64,000 bases of DNA from Chersky-822 sp035553055 (lineage in GTDB: Bacteria; Actinomycetota; Actinomycetes; Streptosporangiales; Streptosporangiaceae): assembly GCA_035553055.1 (NCBI GenBank), contig DATNEK010000062.1, forward strand, positions 5,939 to 69,938. Reading direction: 5' to 3'. The first letter of the stretch is position 1, and each line of letters opens with the position of its first letter. Positions 33,065-44,485 of the stretch are shown piece after piece. The translations under genes were made by a program, and so were the position numbers. A model generated the notes under the pieces. That model did no database searches and was not told the DNA's origin. It saw only the letters and a list, made by a program, of their open reading frames with translations.

Positions 33065-34846
33065 TCACGGATAGCTTTCATGCGATAGCGCGGAAAACTT
33101 ACCCGGATCGGAGACTGGCGCCAGCAAGATGGCTGCCGTATCTGGCGGTAGCAGCACGACATCGCTCGCAAGCCGCACCCGCGGATCTGAGGCGGCGAGA
33201 AGCGCCGAGTTCTGATCGAGGTCGCAGGTCCAGCCGGACTGGCCGACGTTGGCAGCGATCAGCAGCGAACCGCGCCGGACGGTGAGCCAGCCCGCGGCCT
33301 CGTCGCAGGCGGCGGCTGTCCTGTCGATCCTCGGCTCGGTGAGGTCGGGATAGGTGGCGCGCAGCTTGAGCAGCTTCCGGTACCAGGCCAGCAGGTCAGC
33401 GTGGCTGTCCTTGCCTGGCTGCGTCCAGTCGAGCTTGGCCAGCTCGAACGTGGAGACGCTTTGCGGGTCGGGTATGGCGTCAGGTTCCCAGCCGAAGTCC
33501 GCGAACTCGGCGCGCCTGCCCTCCCGCACGGCATCGGCTAGCTCGGGGTCGGCGTGGTCGGTGAAGTACGGGAACGGGCTGGTCGCGCCCCACTCCTCGC
33601 CCTGGAAGATCATCGGCGCGAACGGCGAGGTCAGCAGCAGCGTCGCGGCCACGCGCAGCCGGCCGTCGCTCATCAGCGCCGGAGAACGCTCGCCGGCGGC
33701 GCGATTGCCGACCTGGTCGTGGTTCTGCGTGCAGACGACGAACTGGCTGCCGACCAGCCCCGCTCGCTGGCTGGCGCGGGCCGAGTCGCCGCTGTCGTGC
33801 ACCCAGGCTTGACTGAGTGCGCTGGCCAGCACGGCCAGCGAGCCGTAGTCGCGGTAGTAACCGGTGCGTTCGCCGGTCAGTGCCGCGTGCAGCGCGTGGT
33901 GCCAGTAGTCGGCCCAGCACGCGTCGAGGCCGTAGCCGCCCGCGTCGGGGCTCATCACGAGCTTCGGTTCGATCACCGCGTTTTCCGCGATGACGATCAG
34001 CGTCCTGCGCAGGTGAGCCGCGAGCGCTTGGACCTCGGCGGTCAGCTCGGCGAGTATGTGCGTCGCCGACGCATCTGAGATGGCGTGCACGGCGTCGATC
34101 CGCAGACCATCGAAGTGATAGTCGCGCAGCCACATCAGCGCGTTAGCGATGACGAACCTGCGCACCTCGCCGCTGTCCTGGCCGTCGAAATTGACCGCGT
34201 CGCCCCAGTTCGTCTGGTACTTGGAGGTGAGGTAAGGCCCGAACTCCTGCAGGTAGTTTCCGGCCGGGCCGAAGTGGTTGTACACGACGTCGAGTATCAC
34301 CGCGATGCCGTGGGCGTGAGCGGCATCGACCAGCCGCTTGAGCTCGTCGGGGCCGCCGTAGGCGTGATGAGGTGCGAACAGGTTCACCGGGTCGTAACCC
34401 CAGCCACGGTCGCCTGGGAACTCGGCGACGGGCATGATCTCAAGTACGTCAACGCCGAGGTCGGCTAGGTGCGGCAGGTGCTCGATCGCCCCGGCGAACG
34501 TCCCTGGCGCTGAGAACGTGCCGATGTGGCATTCATAGAGCACCGCACCGGGCAGCGGGACGCCGCGCCAGCCTTGGTCCGACCAGACGAAACTGCCGTG
34601 ATCGACCAGCCTGGACGGCCCGAAGACGCCAGCGGGCTGGAACGCGGATCGGGGATCGGCGCGCGGCGGCCCGCCATCGAGGCTGAAAGCGTAGTCGGTG
34701 CCGGCGTCGGCGGACTCTGCTTCCCTGGTCCACCACCCGCCCGCGGTCCGCTCCATCGGCAGCCGCCGGTCGCCGAGCAGGACGTCGACGCGCTCTGGGC
34801 GCGGCGCCCACACCCTGAACACATGCCCGCGAGCCGAATGGCGCAC
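33065..34846 (-). CDS. treZ: Malto-oligosyltrehalose trehalohydrolase
   Basis: 593 residues, starting with a GTG that shares one base with the treY stop (TAGTG at 34848-34844). GH13 features: VFRVWAPRPERVDVLL in the N-terminal domain, YDPVNLFAPHHAYGG, DGLRIDAVHAI with the nucleophile Asp, IAENAVIEPKL with the acid Glu and TQNHDQVGNRAAGER. It releases trehalose from malto-oligosyltrehalose. Confidence 0.96.
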   Translation of the reverse strand: MRHSARGHVFRVWAPRPERVDVLLGDRRLPMERTAGGWWTREAESADAGTDYAFSLDGGPPRADPRSAFQPAGVFGPSRLVDHGSFVWSDQGWRGVPLPGAVLYECHIGTFSAPGTFAGAIEHLPHLADLGVDVLEIMPVAEFPGDRGWGYDPVNLFAPHHAYGGPDELKRLVDAAHAHGIAVILDVVYNHFGPAGNYLQEFGPYLTSKYQTNWGDAVNFDGQDSGEVRRFVIANALMWLRDYHFDGLRIDAVHAISDASATHILAELTAEVQALAAHLRRTLIVIAENAVIEPKLVMSPDAGGYGLDACWADYWHHALHAALTGERTGYYRDYGSLAVLASALSQAWVHDSGDSARASQRAGLVGSQFVVCTQNHDQVGNRAAGERSPALMSDGRLRVAATLLLTSPFAPMIFQGEEWGATSPFPYFTDHADPELADAVREGRRAEFADFGWEPDAIPDPQSVSTFELAKLDWTQPGKDSHADLLAWYRKLLKLRATYPDLTEPRIDRTAAACDEAAGWLTVRRGSLLIAANVGQSGWTCDLDQNSALLAASDPRVRLASDVVLLPPDTAAILLAPVSDPGKFSALSHESYP

Positions 34847-37572
34847 TAAGAGGGCCCAGAGCGCAGTGAGGCAGACGCGTTCTCGCGGGCCAGGATCTGG
34901 ACGGGGAAGCGCCGCAACAGCGCCGCGGCGCGCACGTTGCCGCTGCTGAAATGCTCGTCGGTGAGCACGCTCGTCCACTGGCCGGGAGGCAGGGCCACCT
35001 CGGTTCCTGTCCACGGGTCGGCCATGCCCGTCGCCAGCCTCGGTACGATCACGGCAAGCCGGTCTGACCTGGTGAACGCCACGAACCTGTCGGCGTGCGG
35101 ACCGCTGACTTCCACCGCGTCGTAACCGGCGTTCCTGTCGTACAAGTCAGGGAACGCCCGCCGGTGCGCGAGCAGCTTCGCGATCAGCCAGATCTTCGGT
35201 CCGCCCGCGTCGTCGCGCGCCAGCGCGCCAGCCGGTCCGCTGTCGGCGACATCGGAGAGCAGCGCCCACTGGCTCGCGAAGCTGATTGGCCTGCGGTTGT
35301 CCGGGTCGACCAGGGAAAGATCCCAGATCTCGGTTCCCTGGTAGATGTCGGGCACGCCCGGGCAGGTCAGCAGCAGCGCGGTCTGCGCCAGCGAGTTGAA
35401 CCGGCCTCTGGCGACGATCTTGTGCTCATCAAGGAACGACTCGAGGCTGGCGACGAAGTCGTGATCGCCGAGCACGGCCGTGACGAACTCGTCGATAGCG
35501 GCCTCGTAGCCCTCCTGCGGATCGGTCCACGAGGTGTGCTGCTTGGCTTCCCTGACCGCCTTGATCATGAACGCGGCTGTCCGTTCCGCGTCGATCGGCC
35601 AGGCGCCGACGAGCGTCTGATAGAGCAGGTGCTCGACCGCCAGGTCGGGCCAGCCGCCGCGCCCGTGCTTGGCGATACGCCGCTTGTGCTTGGTGTTCTG
35701 CTCGGCCCAGGCGGTCACGGCCGCCTCCCAGGCGGCCGGTAGCTCGGAGAGCACGCAGATCCTCGTGCGCACGTCGCCGCTGCGCTTGGTGTCGTGCGTC
35801 GACAGCGTGAGCATCGCCTCTGGCCAGTGCAGCGCCGCGTACCGCATCGCGTCATGGAAGTCGCCCACGGTGGCGCCGAACCTGGCCGGGTCGCCGCCTA
35901 CCTCGTTCAAGCAGATCAGCGGCTGGTACCGGTAGAACGCGGTGTCCTCTATGCCCTTGGCCATGACCGGCGCGCTCACCTGAGCGAACCTGATGGCGAA
36001 CTGGCCTTCCTGGTCACCTTCGTAGCGCAGCACGAGCAGCCCGCCGATGAAGTCGAAGAGCTCGGAGTCCAGGTCAGGCCTGCGCTGCCGGGCCGCGGTC
36101 ACCGCCGCCGCGACCTTGGCCCGGTCGGCGAGCGTCACCTCATGGCCGACGCGCGGATAGCAGCGGTAGACCGCGAAGGCCGCGAGCACCTCACGCAAAG
36201 ACTCGCGCAGCTCCCTGCGGGTGTAGTCGCGCTGGCGGCGATGCCGCTCGCAGATGTCGGCGAGCTGGCTGGTCAGCCGTTCCACCTCGGCGGCTAGGTC
36301 CTCGCGCATGATCTGGAGCTTGGCCGAGCGCGCGATCTCGGCGAAGTCCGCGTTCTGGCCGGTGAAGCGGGCGTAGCCGGCGAGCAGCTCGCGATAGCCG
36401 CTGGGATCGATGAACAGCCGGTTGACCAGGTTAAGGAAGCCGTAGCCCGACGTGCCGGCTACCGGCCATGATCCTGGCAGCTCTTCGTCGGGGCCAAGTA
36501 TCTTCTCGACCACGATGTAGGCATCGCCGACGGCGGCCCGAAGCCTGGTCAGATAGCCCTCGGGATCGGCTAGCCCGTCCACGTGATCGATGCGGAACCC
36601 GTCGAGCGAGCCGTCACGCGCGAGTCGCAGCACGAGCCTGTGAGCGTCGTCGAACACCTCGTCGCGCTCGACTCGCAGTCCGGCCAGCCGGTCGATGTCG
36701 AAGAACCGGCGATAGGACATCTCCTCGGCGGCCGTGCCCCAGTAGGCGAGCCGGTAGTTCTGCCTGCTGAGCAGCTCGTCGAGCCGGTCGGGATCATCGT
36801 TGATCGCGTCGATCTCGGCGTCGATGGCCTTGGCGACATCTTCGGCCTGCTCGGCCAGCGCCGCCAGCCTTGACTTGAGCTTCTCGCTTTCGCTGTGGCG
36901 CTCAGCGACCGCCGCCTGGTCGGTAAGCAGAGCGTGCGGCAGACTGCCGAGCTCGCTCGCGATGCCCTTCAGCTCAGTTGATCCGACCCGATCGGCCGCG
37001 CTGGCGAGCAAGTCGTCAAGCGTGCGCGGCGAAAGGGGCGCTTCCTGGTCGTGGTATGTCACCACAAAGCCGGCGCTCTTACGCGCTATCTTCAGCTCGC
37101 CCGCCTCGAGCACGCGCCCGTAGCGGTCAGCCAGCACCGGCATGAGAACGGTGGCGGTGAGCTTGCGCTCGGGTGGATCCCAGTCGATGTCGAAGTAGCT
37201 CGCGTACCGGCTGGCCGGGCCGTTCTCGAGCACATCCCACCACCACTTGTTATCGCGGCCGGCCAGTGCCATGTGGTTGGGCACGATGTCGAGTATCTGG
37301 CCAAGTCCGGCAGTCCGGAGCGCCGCGGTGAGCCTGTCATAGGCTGGTGCGCCGCCGAGCCGGTCGTCAAGCTTGGCGTGGTCGACGACGTCATAGCCGG
37401 CCGACGAGGTCGTGGCCGCCTGCAGGAACGGCGAGCAGTACAGGTGGCTGACTCCCAGCCTGGACAGGTAGCCGGCGATGTTCGCCGCGTCATCGAAGGT
37501 GAACTCGGGACCGAACTGCACCCGGTAGGTGGCCAACGGCGTCGTGACGCTGCGCGGTTCGAAGTCAGTCAC
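34846..37572 (-). CDS. treY: Malto-oligosyltrehalose synthase
   Basis: 908 residues from a GTG at 37572 with GGGAGGTG 7 nt upstream; the reading to 37746 adds unrelated sequence. TYRVQFGPEFTFDDAA and YLSRLGVSHLYCSPF open the GH13 barrel, DGFRIDHVDGLADPEGYL holds the nucleophile Asp and VEKILGPDEELP the acid Glu. HDTKRSGDVRTR is also typical. It converts the reducing-end linkage of malto-oligosaccharides to alpha,alpha-1,1 and is coupled to treZ. No treX is present in the window. Confidence 0.97.
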   Translation of the reverse strand: MTDFEPRSVTTPLATYRVQFGPEFTFDDAANIAGYLSRLGVSHLYCSPFLQAATTSSAGYDVVDHAKLDDRLGGAPAYDRLTAALRTAGLGQILDIVPNHMALAGRDNKWWWDVLENGPASRYASYFDIDWDPPERKLTATVLMPVLADRYGRVLEAGELKIARKSAGFVVTYHDQEAPLSPRTLDDLLASAADRVGSTELKGIASELGSLPHALLTDQAAVAERHSESEKLKSRLAALAEQAEDVAKAIDAEIDAINDDPDRLDELLSRQNYRLAYWGTAAEEMSYRRFFDIDRLAGLRVERDEVFDDAHRLVLRLARDGSLDGFRIDHVDGLADPEGYLTRLRAAVGDAYIVVEKILGPDEELPGSWPVAGTSGYGFLNLVNRLFIDPSGYRELLAGYARFTGQNADFAEIARSAKLQIMREDLAAEVERLTSQLADICERHRRQRDYTRRELRESLREVLAAFAVYRCYPRVGHEVTLADRAKVAAAVTAARQRRPDLDSELFDFIGGLLVLRYEGDQEGQFAIRFAQVSAPVMAKGIEDTAFYRYQPLICLNEVGGDPARFGATVGDFHDAMRYAALHWPEAMLTLSTHDTKRSGDVRTRICVLSELPAAWEAAVTAWAEQNTKHKRRIAKHGRGGWPDLAVEHLLYQTLVGAWPIDAERTAAFMIKAVREAKQHTSWTDPQEGYEAAIDEFVTAVLGDHDFVASLESFLDEHKIVARGRFNSLAQTALLLTCPGVPDIYQGTEIWDLSLVDPDNRRPISFASQWALLSDVADSGPAGALARDDAGGPKIWLIAKLLAHRRAFPDLYDRNAGYDAVEVSGPHADRFVAFTRSDRLAVIVPRLATGMADPWTGTEVALPPGQWTSVLTDEHFSSGNVRAAALLRRFPVQILARENASASLRSGPS

Positions 37573-37837
37573 CGGGCCGTCACCTCCCGCCGCCACCTTG
37601 ACCACACTAGATAAGCATGGCCCGCTATGTGCGCATTTCCGCAGAACAACTTCGCCGCGCGCCGGGACGCTCCGGCCCGGAGGACTGGTCGGCAGGCTGC
37701 CCGTGACGGCCGCGATCAAACGCGCCGTTCGCCACTGGCTGGCCATTGACGTGTAGGCCAGGCAGGCGAGGACAGTTCGGATGAGTTGTCATTGTCTACC
37801 GCATCGGGACGGCGCGTCCTGAGCAGGAGATGTCATA
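37573..37837. other. Gene-free stretch upstream of treY and the small membrane gene
   Basis: About 265 bp between divergent starts; presumably contains both promoters. An open frame across part of it (37529-37756) overlaps the treY start and shows no protein-like features. Confidence 0.4.
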
Positions 37838-38017
37838 ATGCTCGCCATCATCGCTGCCATTCTTTTCGCGATCGCATTCATGCTCAACGCCACGTCGACG
37901 GCGACCGATGCGCTCTTTGCCCCGATCAGCCTGGCGCTTGTTGGCCTGGCTCTGCTGGCTCTGCACCAGGCGGGGATGGGTCCTGGCTACTCCTACCCAC
38001 GGCGGCGTAAGCGTTAG
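37838..38017 (+). CDS. 59-residue two-TM membrane protein
   Basis: Sequence starts MLAIIAAILFAIAFMLNAT and continues with a second hydrophobic segment (FAPISLALVGLALLALHQAG), ending in a basic tail RRRKR. AGGAGA lies 8-9 nt before the ATG. Small proteins of this pattern are widespread in actinomycetes and uncharacterised. Stands alone between treY and the Fur-family gene. Confidence 0.75.
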   Translation: MLAIIAAILFAIAFMLNATSTATDALFAPISLALVGLALLALHQAGMGPGYSYPRRRKR

Positions 38018-38055
38018 CGGCTATGACTTCCTCGCGCAATTTTCTGCCAATGATC

Positions 38056-38490
38056 TCATTCCTGGCCGCTGCAATCCGGGCACAGACCGAACAGTTCCAC
38101 CGTGTGACCGACATTGGTGAATCCAGCCTGGTTGGCTACCTGTTCTGCCCACCGTTCGACCGCGCGCCCTTCGACCTCGACGCTGCGGCCGCAGGTGCGG
38201 CAGGTCAGGTGGTGGTGATGGGTGTCGGTCTGGCACCTGCGGTACAGGATCTCGCCGGTTGAGTCCCTGATCGCGTCGATCCGGCCGGACTCGCTGAGCG
38301 CTTGCAGGTGCCGGTACACGGTCGTGAGCCCGACTTGCTCGCCTCGCTCGCGTAGTTCAGCATGGATCTGCTGAGCGCTGCAGAAACCGGGCAGCCGGTC
38401 GAACACCGCGGCGACCGCCTCGGCTTGCCTGGTACCTCTGATCCTGGTGCCGAGCGGTCGGCCGGCGCTAGCGCGATCGGGCGTGCTCAC
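38056..38490 (-). CDS. Fur-family metalloregulator (Zur/FurB-like)
   Basis: 144 residues from the GTG at 38490; earlier starts would run into the divergent gene. RGTRQAEAVAAVF opens the winged helix and GLTTVYRHLQALSESGRID is the recognition region. HHHHLTCRTCGRSVEVEG supplies sensory His residues and the first structural CxxC; the second is CPDC near the C-terminus. This matches Zur/FurB more than Fur, but metal choice is not certain. No canonical Zur box was found in the 82-bp divergent gap. Confidence 0.88.
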   Translation of the reverse strand: MSTPDRASAGRPLGTRIRGTRQAEAVAAVFDRLPGFCSAQQIHAELRERGEQVGLTTVYRHLQALSESGRIDAIRDSTGEILYRRCQTDTHHHHLTCRTCGRSVEVEGRAVERWAEQVANQAGFTNVGHTVELFGLCPDCSGQE

Positions 38491-38572
38491 ATCTGGCACG
38501 TTAGCAGTCACGTCCGCTCGCTCTGGACGTTCGAGCAGGGTACGGATGAGTTCATGGGGAGAAAATGGAGTC

Positions 38573-40660
<2,088 letters not shown>

Positions 40661-40821
40661 CCCCGCATCGGCCGTCGGGTAACCCTTATCGCCGGGTCGC
40701 GCGTCTGCCTTATAGCGCACACATGCGTGCTAGTTACCCTTGGGTGGCTTTCGCGTGACCTGTGCGGCGAGGCATAATCCGATTAGCGACTTCAACCGCC
40801 CCCAAGCGGAAGGGAACCAGA

Positions 40822-42129
40822 TTGCGCGGTCTGGCGCGTCGGCTACTCCCTGTCGTCGCCTTCATGCTCGTACTTAGCCTGGTGCTTGCCGGGCTGCTGC
40901 GGCATTCACGTTCCCAGCTGGCCTTGCCGGGCACCGGGCAGGCCCGGTCGGCGGCGGCCCATCCGAGTGTGGCACCCACGCAAGCGGGAGTGAACTGGGC
41001 GGTTGGCGCGATCCCGGGCGTCGGTCCTGGTGGTTCGCCGCTAACCAAGCCAGGCATCGCCCTGACTGTCGCGGCCAAGCCGCTTCCCGCATCCGCGCGC
41101 ACGGCCGTGCCCAAGCCGGTCAGGCTGCTGCCAGCCGACGTGCTCGTCGTTGATCCGACGGCACTGCCGGCCTCGGTCCTTCGCGAGCTCCGCCGCCTGC
41201 GCGGCGTCGCGGCGGCTGTGCCTGTCGACGCCGGGCGGATCAAGGTCAACGGCGTCTTCGTGAATGTGCTCGGGGTTGACCCCGCCACGTTCCGCCCGTT
41301 CGCCGCCAACCCGACCGCGGGATCGACCACCCTGTGGGACAACATCGCGGCGGGCGGTATGGCCATCTCCTACACGATGGGCAGGCAGGACAGGCTGAGC
41401 TTGAACAAGCCCGTCGAGGTGACCGGGTCCCGCACGCTGCGGGTGCCTGTGGCCGGCTTCGGCACAGTGGGCGTCGGCGGTGTCGACGCGGTCGTGTCGC
41501 ACGGCGTGGCCAGGTCGCTCGGCCTGCCGTCGGCTAACGCGATCATCATCAGCGCGCCGAGAGCCAGGCTCGACGTCCTGATGCGCAAGATCAAGAAGCT
41601 GCTGCCAGCTAACGCGTCCGTGGCTCCGCTGGTGACCCAGTTCATCGACGGCCAGGCAACGGTCACCACCGGTGCGGCTGGCGATGACATCGCCTCGGCG
41701 CCCGGGCAGGGCCTGAGTTCGACGCAGCTTGTCAAGTTCCTCACCGCGGCGATGAGCCGCATCGGCGACCCTTACATCTGGGGAGCGGCCGGCCCGAACG
41801 CGTTCGACTGCTCGGGTCTGGTGCAGTGGTCGCTGGCGAAGGCTGGCGTGGTGATGCCGCGCGTGGCCGCCGATCAGGCCAGAACCGGCCCGTTGCTCAG
41901 GCTCAGCCAGCTTCGGCCTGGCGACCTGCTCTTTTACCACACCGATCCGACGGCGCCCAACTACATCTCGCACGTGGCCATCTACGTCGGCAACGGCTGG
42001 ATGCTGCAGGCGCCGCAGACCGGCATGGACGTCGAAGTGGTCAAGGCCGACTTCGGCGCGGGCTTCGCGGGCGCGATCCGCATCTACCCGCGGATCGCAT
42101 CAGCCGTAGCAACCAGCCTGGTCGGCTGA
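40822..42129 (+). CDS. Secreted NlpC/P60 peptidase with an N-terminal MacB/FtsX-like domain
   Basis: 435 residues from the TTG at 40822, chosen because GGAAGGG precedes it; a GTG at 40762 adds 20 residues. Signal peptide or anchor: RGLARRLLPVVAFMLVLSLVLAGLL. Residues about 90-300 resemble the extracytoplasmic domain of MacB-type permeases (LRGVAAAVPVDAGRIKVNG, VLGVDPATFRPFA, GGMAISYTMGRQDRL). The NlpC/P60 domain follows: YIWGAAGPNAFDCSGLVQW with Cys330 and YISHVAIYVGNGWM with His384. It cleaves peptidoglycan peptide bonds by family. This domain pairing is unusual. Confidence 0.88.
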   Translation: MRGLARRLLPVVAFMLVLSLVLAGLLRHSRSQLALPGTGQARSAAAHPSVAPTQAGVNWAVGAIPGVGPGGSPLTKPGIALTVAAKPLPASARTAVPKPVRLLPADVLVVDPTALPASVLRELRRLRGVAAAVPVDAGRIKVNGVFVNVLGVDPATFRPFAANPTAGSTTLWDNIAAGGMAISYTMGRQDRLSLNKPVEVTGSRTLRVPVAGFGTVGVGGVDAVVSHGVARSLGLPSANAIIISAPRARLDVLMRKIKKLLPANASVAPLVTQFIDGQATVTTGAAGDDIASAPGQGLSSTQLVKFLTAAMSRIGDPYIWGAAGPNAFDCSGLVQWSLAKAGVVMPRVAADQARTGPLLRLSQLRPGDLLFYHTDPTAPNYISHVAIYVGNGWMLQAPQTGMDVEVVKADFGAGFAGAIRIYPRIASAVATSLVG

Positions 42130-42210
42130 CCAGCTCTTTCCAGTCCGGCCTGATGGCCTGGCGGTTCCGTTGCGCTTCGCTGAGCTGACGCGCGCTTGCC
42201 TCTGCGGGCG

Positions 42211-42231
42211 TTACGTGTAATCATTATTACA
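42211..42231. promoter_or_regulatory. Palindromic AT-rich leader directly before the start at 42231
   Basis: TTAC-GT-GTAA (42211-42220) overlaps TGTAAT-CATT-ATTACA (42216-42231), which reaches the first base of the ATG. There is no Shine-Dalgarno, so the gene may be leaderless with this as a -10 region/operator. Confidence 0.5.
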
Positions 42232-42770
42232 TGAGTACAGAGACATCTGATCAGCAGTCGACGGCGGAACGGCTTCGTGGCTGGTTCATCGGGCGAATGC
42301 CTAGCGAGTGGCTGGACGGCACACCCGAGGTGAAGCTGGACAGGGAAGAGATTACGGTCATCCTGCCGATCGCGGCGCCGCAGATAGCGGACGGCGCTTC
42401 CGCGGCGGAACAGGGCGCCGCCTGGGAGGGCCGCAGCCGCAGGTTCCGCGAGGAGACCAGGCAGCAACGGATCGAGATCGCGCACGAGGCCGAGCACACG
42501 TTCGGCCGCAAGGTCTCGTGGGGCGTGCGCTCGGGTGACCGCGTTGTGATGTACACGACATTTTCTGTCCCCGTGATGACCAGGCTCCGGCAGAACGAGC
42601 GCATGGTGCTTGACACGTTGGTCGACGCTGGGGTGGCGCGCAGCCGAAGCGACGCACTCGCCTGGTGCGTCAGGCTCGTCGGTGAGCACGAGGATTCCTG
42701 GCTGTCCGACCTGCGGACCGCGTTGCAGCACGTCGAGCAGGTGCGTGCCGAAGGGCCAAGGTCGGCCTGA
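42231..42770 (+). CDS. Conserved-looking hypothetical protein
   Basis: 179 residues, not recognised. The N-terminal half is acidic and polar (WFIGRMPSEWLDGTPEVKLDREEITVILPI). The centre has an Arg/Glu-rich helix, then GRKVSWGVRSGDRVVMYTTFSVPVMTRLRQNERMVLDTLVDAGVARSRSDALAWCVRLV, whose last part resembles a ribbon-helix-helix-like helix pair. Soluble. Codon use fits neighbours. An AT-rich palindrome abuts the start. Confidence 0.75.
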   Translation: MSTETSDQQSTAERLRGWFIGRMPSEWLDGTPEVKLDREEITVILPIAAPQIADGASAAEQGAAWEGRSRRFREETRQQRIEIAHEAEHTFGRKVSWGVRSGDRVVMYTTFSVPVMTRLRQNERMVLDTLVDAGVARSRSDALAWCVRLVGEHEDSWLSDLRTALQHVEQVRAEGPRSA

Positions 42771-42875
42771 ATCCCGGCATTCCGGATGGGCACCGATAAT
42801 TGATCTAATCCGTCCGGGGTACACTCCCCAGATCGATCCGGCATGTCCGGGCTCATTCGCTCTGGAGGAGCAGTC

Positions 42876-44408
42876 GTGGTGTATGAGGTGAGGGCCGCGT
42901 TGGTGGAGTGGAATCCAACCGCGGAGCGGCTCCGCGAGCTGACCGAGAAAATGCCAAACAGCCAGATCACCGAGTTCGACAATGTCGTGGTCAAGGCGAG
43001 GGTTGATTCACGCAGCACCAGGTCAACGTTCGTGGTAGACGACTCGACCAACGCCGCCAAGCAGACCATCACCAGGCCGGAATACGACCGCATCTCCGCC
43101 GAGCAGGACGCATACATCGCTGGTGAGCACGTCGTCGTCGTTGACGGCTACATCGGCTCTGACCCGCGGTTCCGCACCAGGGCGCGGCTCATCATGGAAG
43201 CCGCGAACGCCAACGTGGCCGGTATGCAGCGCCAGCTCTACTACCCGGTCGACGCCGACTACGACCCGGCCGCGTGGGAGCCGGACACCACTGTCATCTA
43301 CACGCCGAACCTGGCCGCCCCCGGCTACCCAGATGACCGCGTGATCGCGGTCGACCTGCGTGACAACATCACCCGCGTGCTGAACTCGGACTACTTCGGT
43401 GAGTCCAAGAAGGGCGGCCTGCGGATGTGGAACAACATCGTCTACAACCGCGGCGGCCTCGCGCTGCACGCCGGCTGCAAGGTCATGCCAGCGGACGGCA
43501 ACCCAACGGCGATTCTCATCGTGGGCCTGTCAGGCACGGGCAAGACGACCACGACGTTCACCACGCAGCTGGGCAGCAAGCCCGCGCAGGATGACTTCGT
43601 GGCCCTCATGCCAGGCGGAAAGGTCTACACGACGGAGAACGGCTGCTTCGCCAAGACCTTCGGGCTCGACCCGAGGTTCGAGCCAGCGATCTACGGTGCC
43701 ACCACCAAGCCCGACGCCTACCTGGAGAATGTCTCGGTCGATGCTGACGGCAAGGTCGACTTTTTCGACACTTCCTACACCAAGAACGGCCGGACGACCT
43801 GGCCGTTCTCCTACGTGCACCCGTGGCCTGGCAACGAGGTGCCCCGGGCCGAGTTCCTGCTGATTCTCAACCGCAACGAGAACATCGTCCCCGGTGTCGC
43901 CCGCCTTGACCGGGCGCAGGCGGCCGCCTACTTCATGCTCGGTGAGACCACGGGCACATCGGCAGGCGGCAAGGACGAGGAAGGCAAGTTCCTGCGCGTG
44001 CCCGGCACGAACCCGTTCTTCCCCAGGGACATGGCCGACATGGGCAACCGGATGCTCGAGCTGCTCGACAGCCACGAGCTGAAGGTGTACGTGCTCAACA
44101 CCGGCAGGATCGGCGGCACGGAGGACGCGACGTCCAAGAAGGTCACCATCCCTTACTCATCGGCGATCGTCCAGGCGATCGTGGAGAACTCGATCAGCTG
44201 GGAGACCGACGCTGACTTCGGCTACGAGATCGCGTCCTTCGTGCCTGGAGTAGATGACGTCGAGATCCTGCAGCCGAGGCGCCTATACGCTCGCCAGGGC
44301 CGCGATGACGAGTACGACGCCATGGTCGCCAGGCTGAAGAAGGAGCGGAAGGAGTACCTGGCTTCCTTCCACGGGCTCGACGAGGCCATCGTCAAGTCCA
44401 TCGGCTAA
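42876..44408 (+). CDS. pckA: Phosphoenolpyruvate carboxykinase, ATP-type, divergent
   Basis: 510 residues from a GTG at 42876 or 42879 (GGAGGAG upstream). P-loop GLSGTGKTTTTF matches the PEPCK kinase-1 motif, with TT where LS is common. GGLALHAGCKVMPADGNPTAIL precedes it and YTTENGCFAKTFGLD follows, corresponding to the metal/nucleotide site. The classical arginine/adenine loop is replaced by YFMLGETTGTSAGGKDEEGK. It interconverts oxaloacetate and PEP. Most actinomycetes use the GTP enzyme, so an ATP-type homologue is notable. Confidence 0.88.
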   Translation: MVYEVRAALVEWNPTAERLRELTEKMPNSQITEFDNVVVKARVDSRSTRSTFVVDDSTNAAKQTITRPEYDRISAEQDAYIAGEHVVVVDGYIGSDPRFRTRARLIMEAANANVAGMQRQLYYPVDADYDPAAWEPDTTVIYTPNLAAPGYPDDRVIAVDLRDNITRVLNSDYFGESKKGGLRMWNNIVYNRGGLALHAGCKVMPADGNPTAILIVGLSGTGKTTTTFTTQLGSKPAQDDFVALMPGGKVYTTENGCFAKTFGLDPRFEPAIYGATTKPDAYLENVSVDADGKVDFFDTSYTKNGRTTWPFSYVHPWPGNEVPRAEFLLILNRNENIVPGVARLDRAQAAAYFMLGETTGTSAGGKDEEGKFLRVPGTNPFFPRDMADMGNRMLELLDSHELKVYVLNTGRIGGTEDATSKKVTIPYSSAIVQAIVENSISWETDADFGYEIASFVPGVDDVEILQPRRLYARQGRDDEYDAMVARLKKERKEYLASFHGLDEAIVKSIG

Positions 44409-44485
44409 GACCAGGAGGGATCTGGCGCGCTGGGATCTGACGGCGGGGGTGTCCGATCTGGCAACAGCGGTGCTAACGTTCCGTT

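Noticed and set aside
38490..38572. Zur box between the Fur-family gene and the DUF255 gene
   Set aside because: No good match to a TGAAAATGATTTTCA-like dyad was found in the gap.
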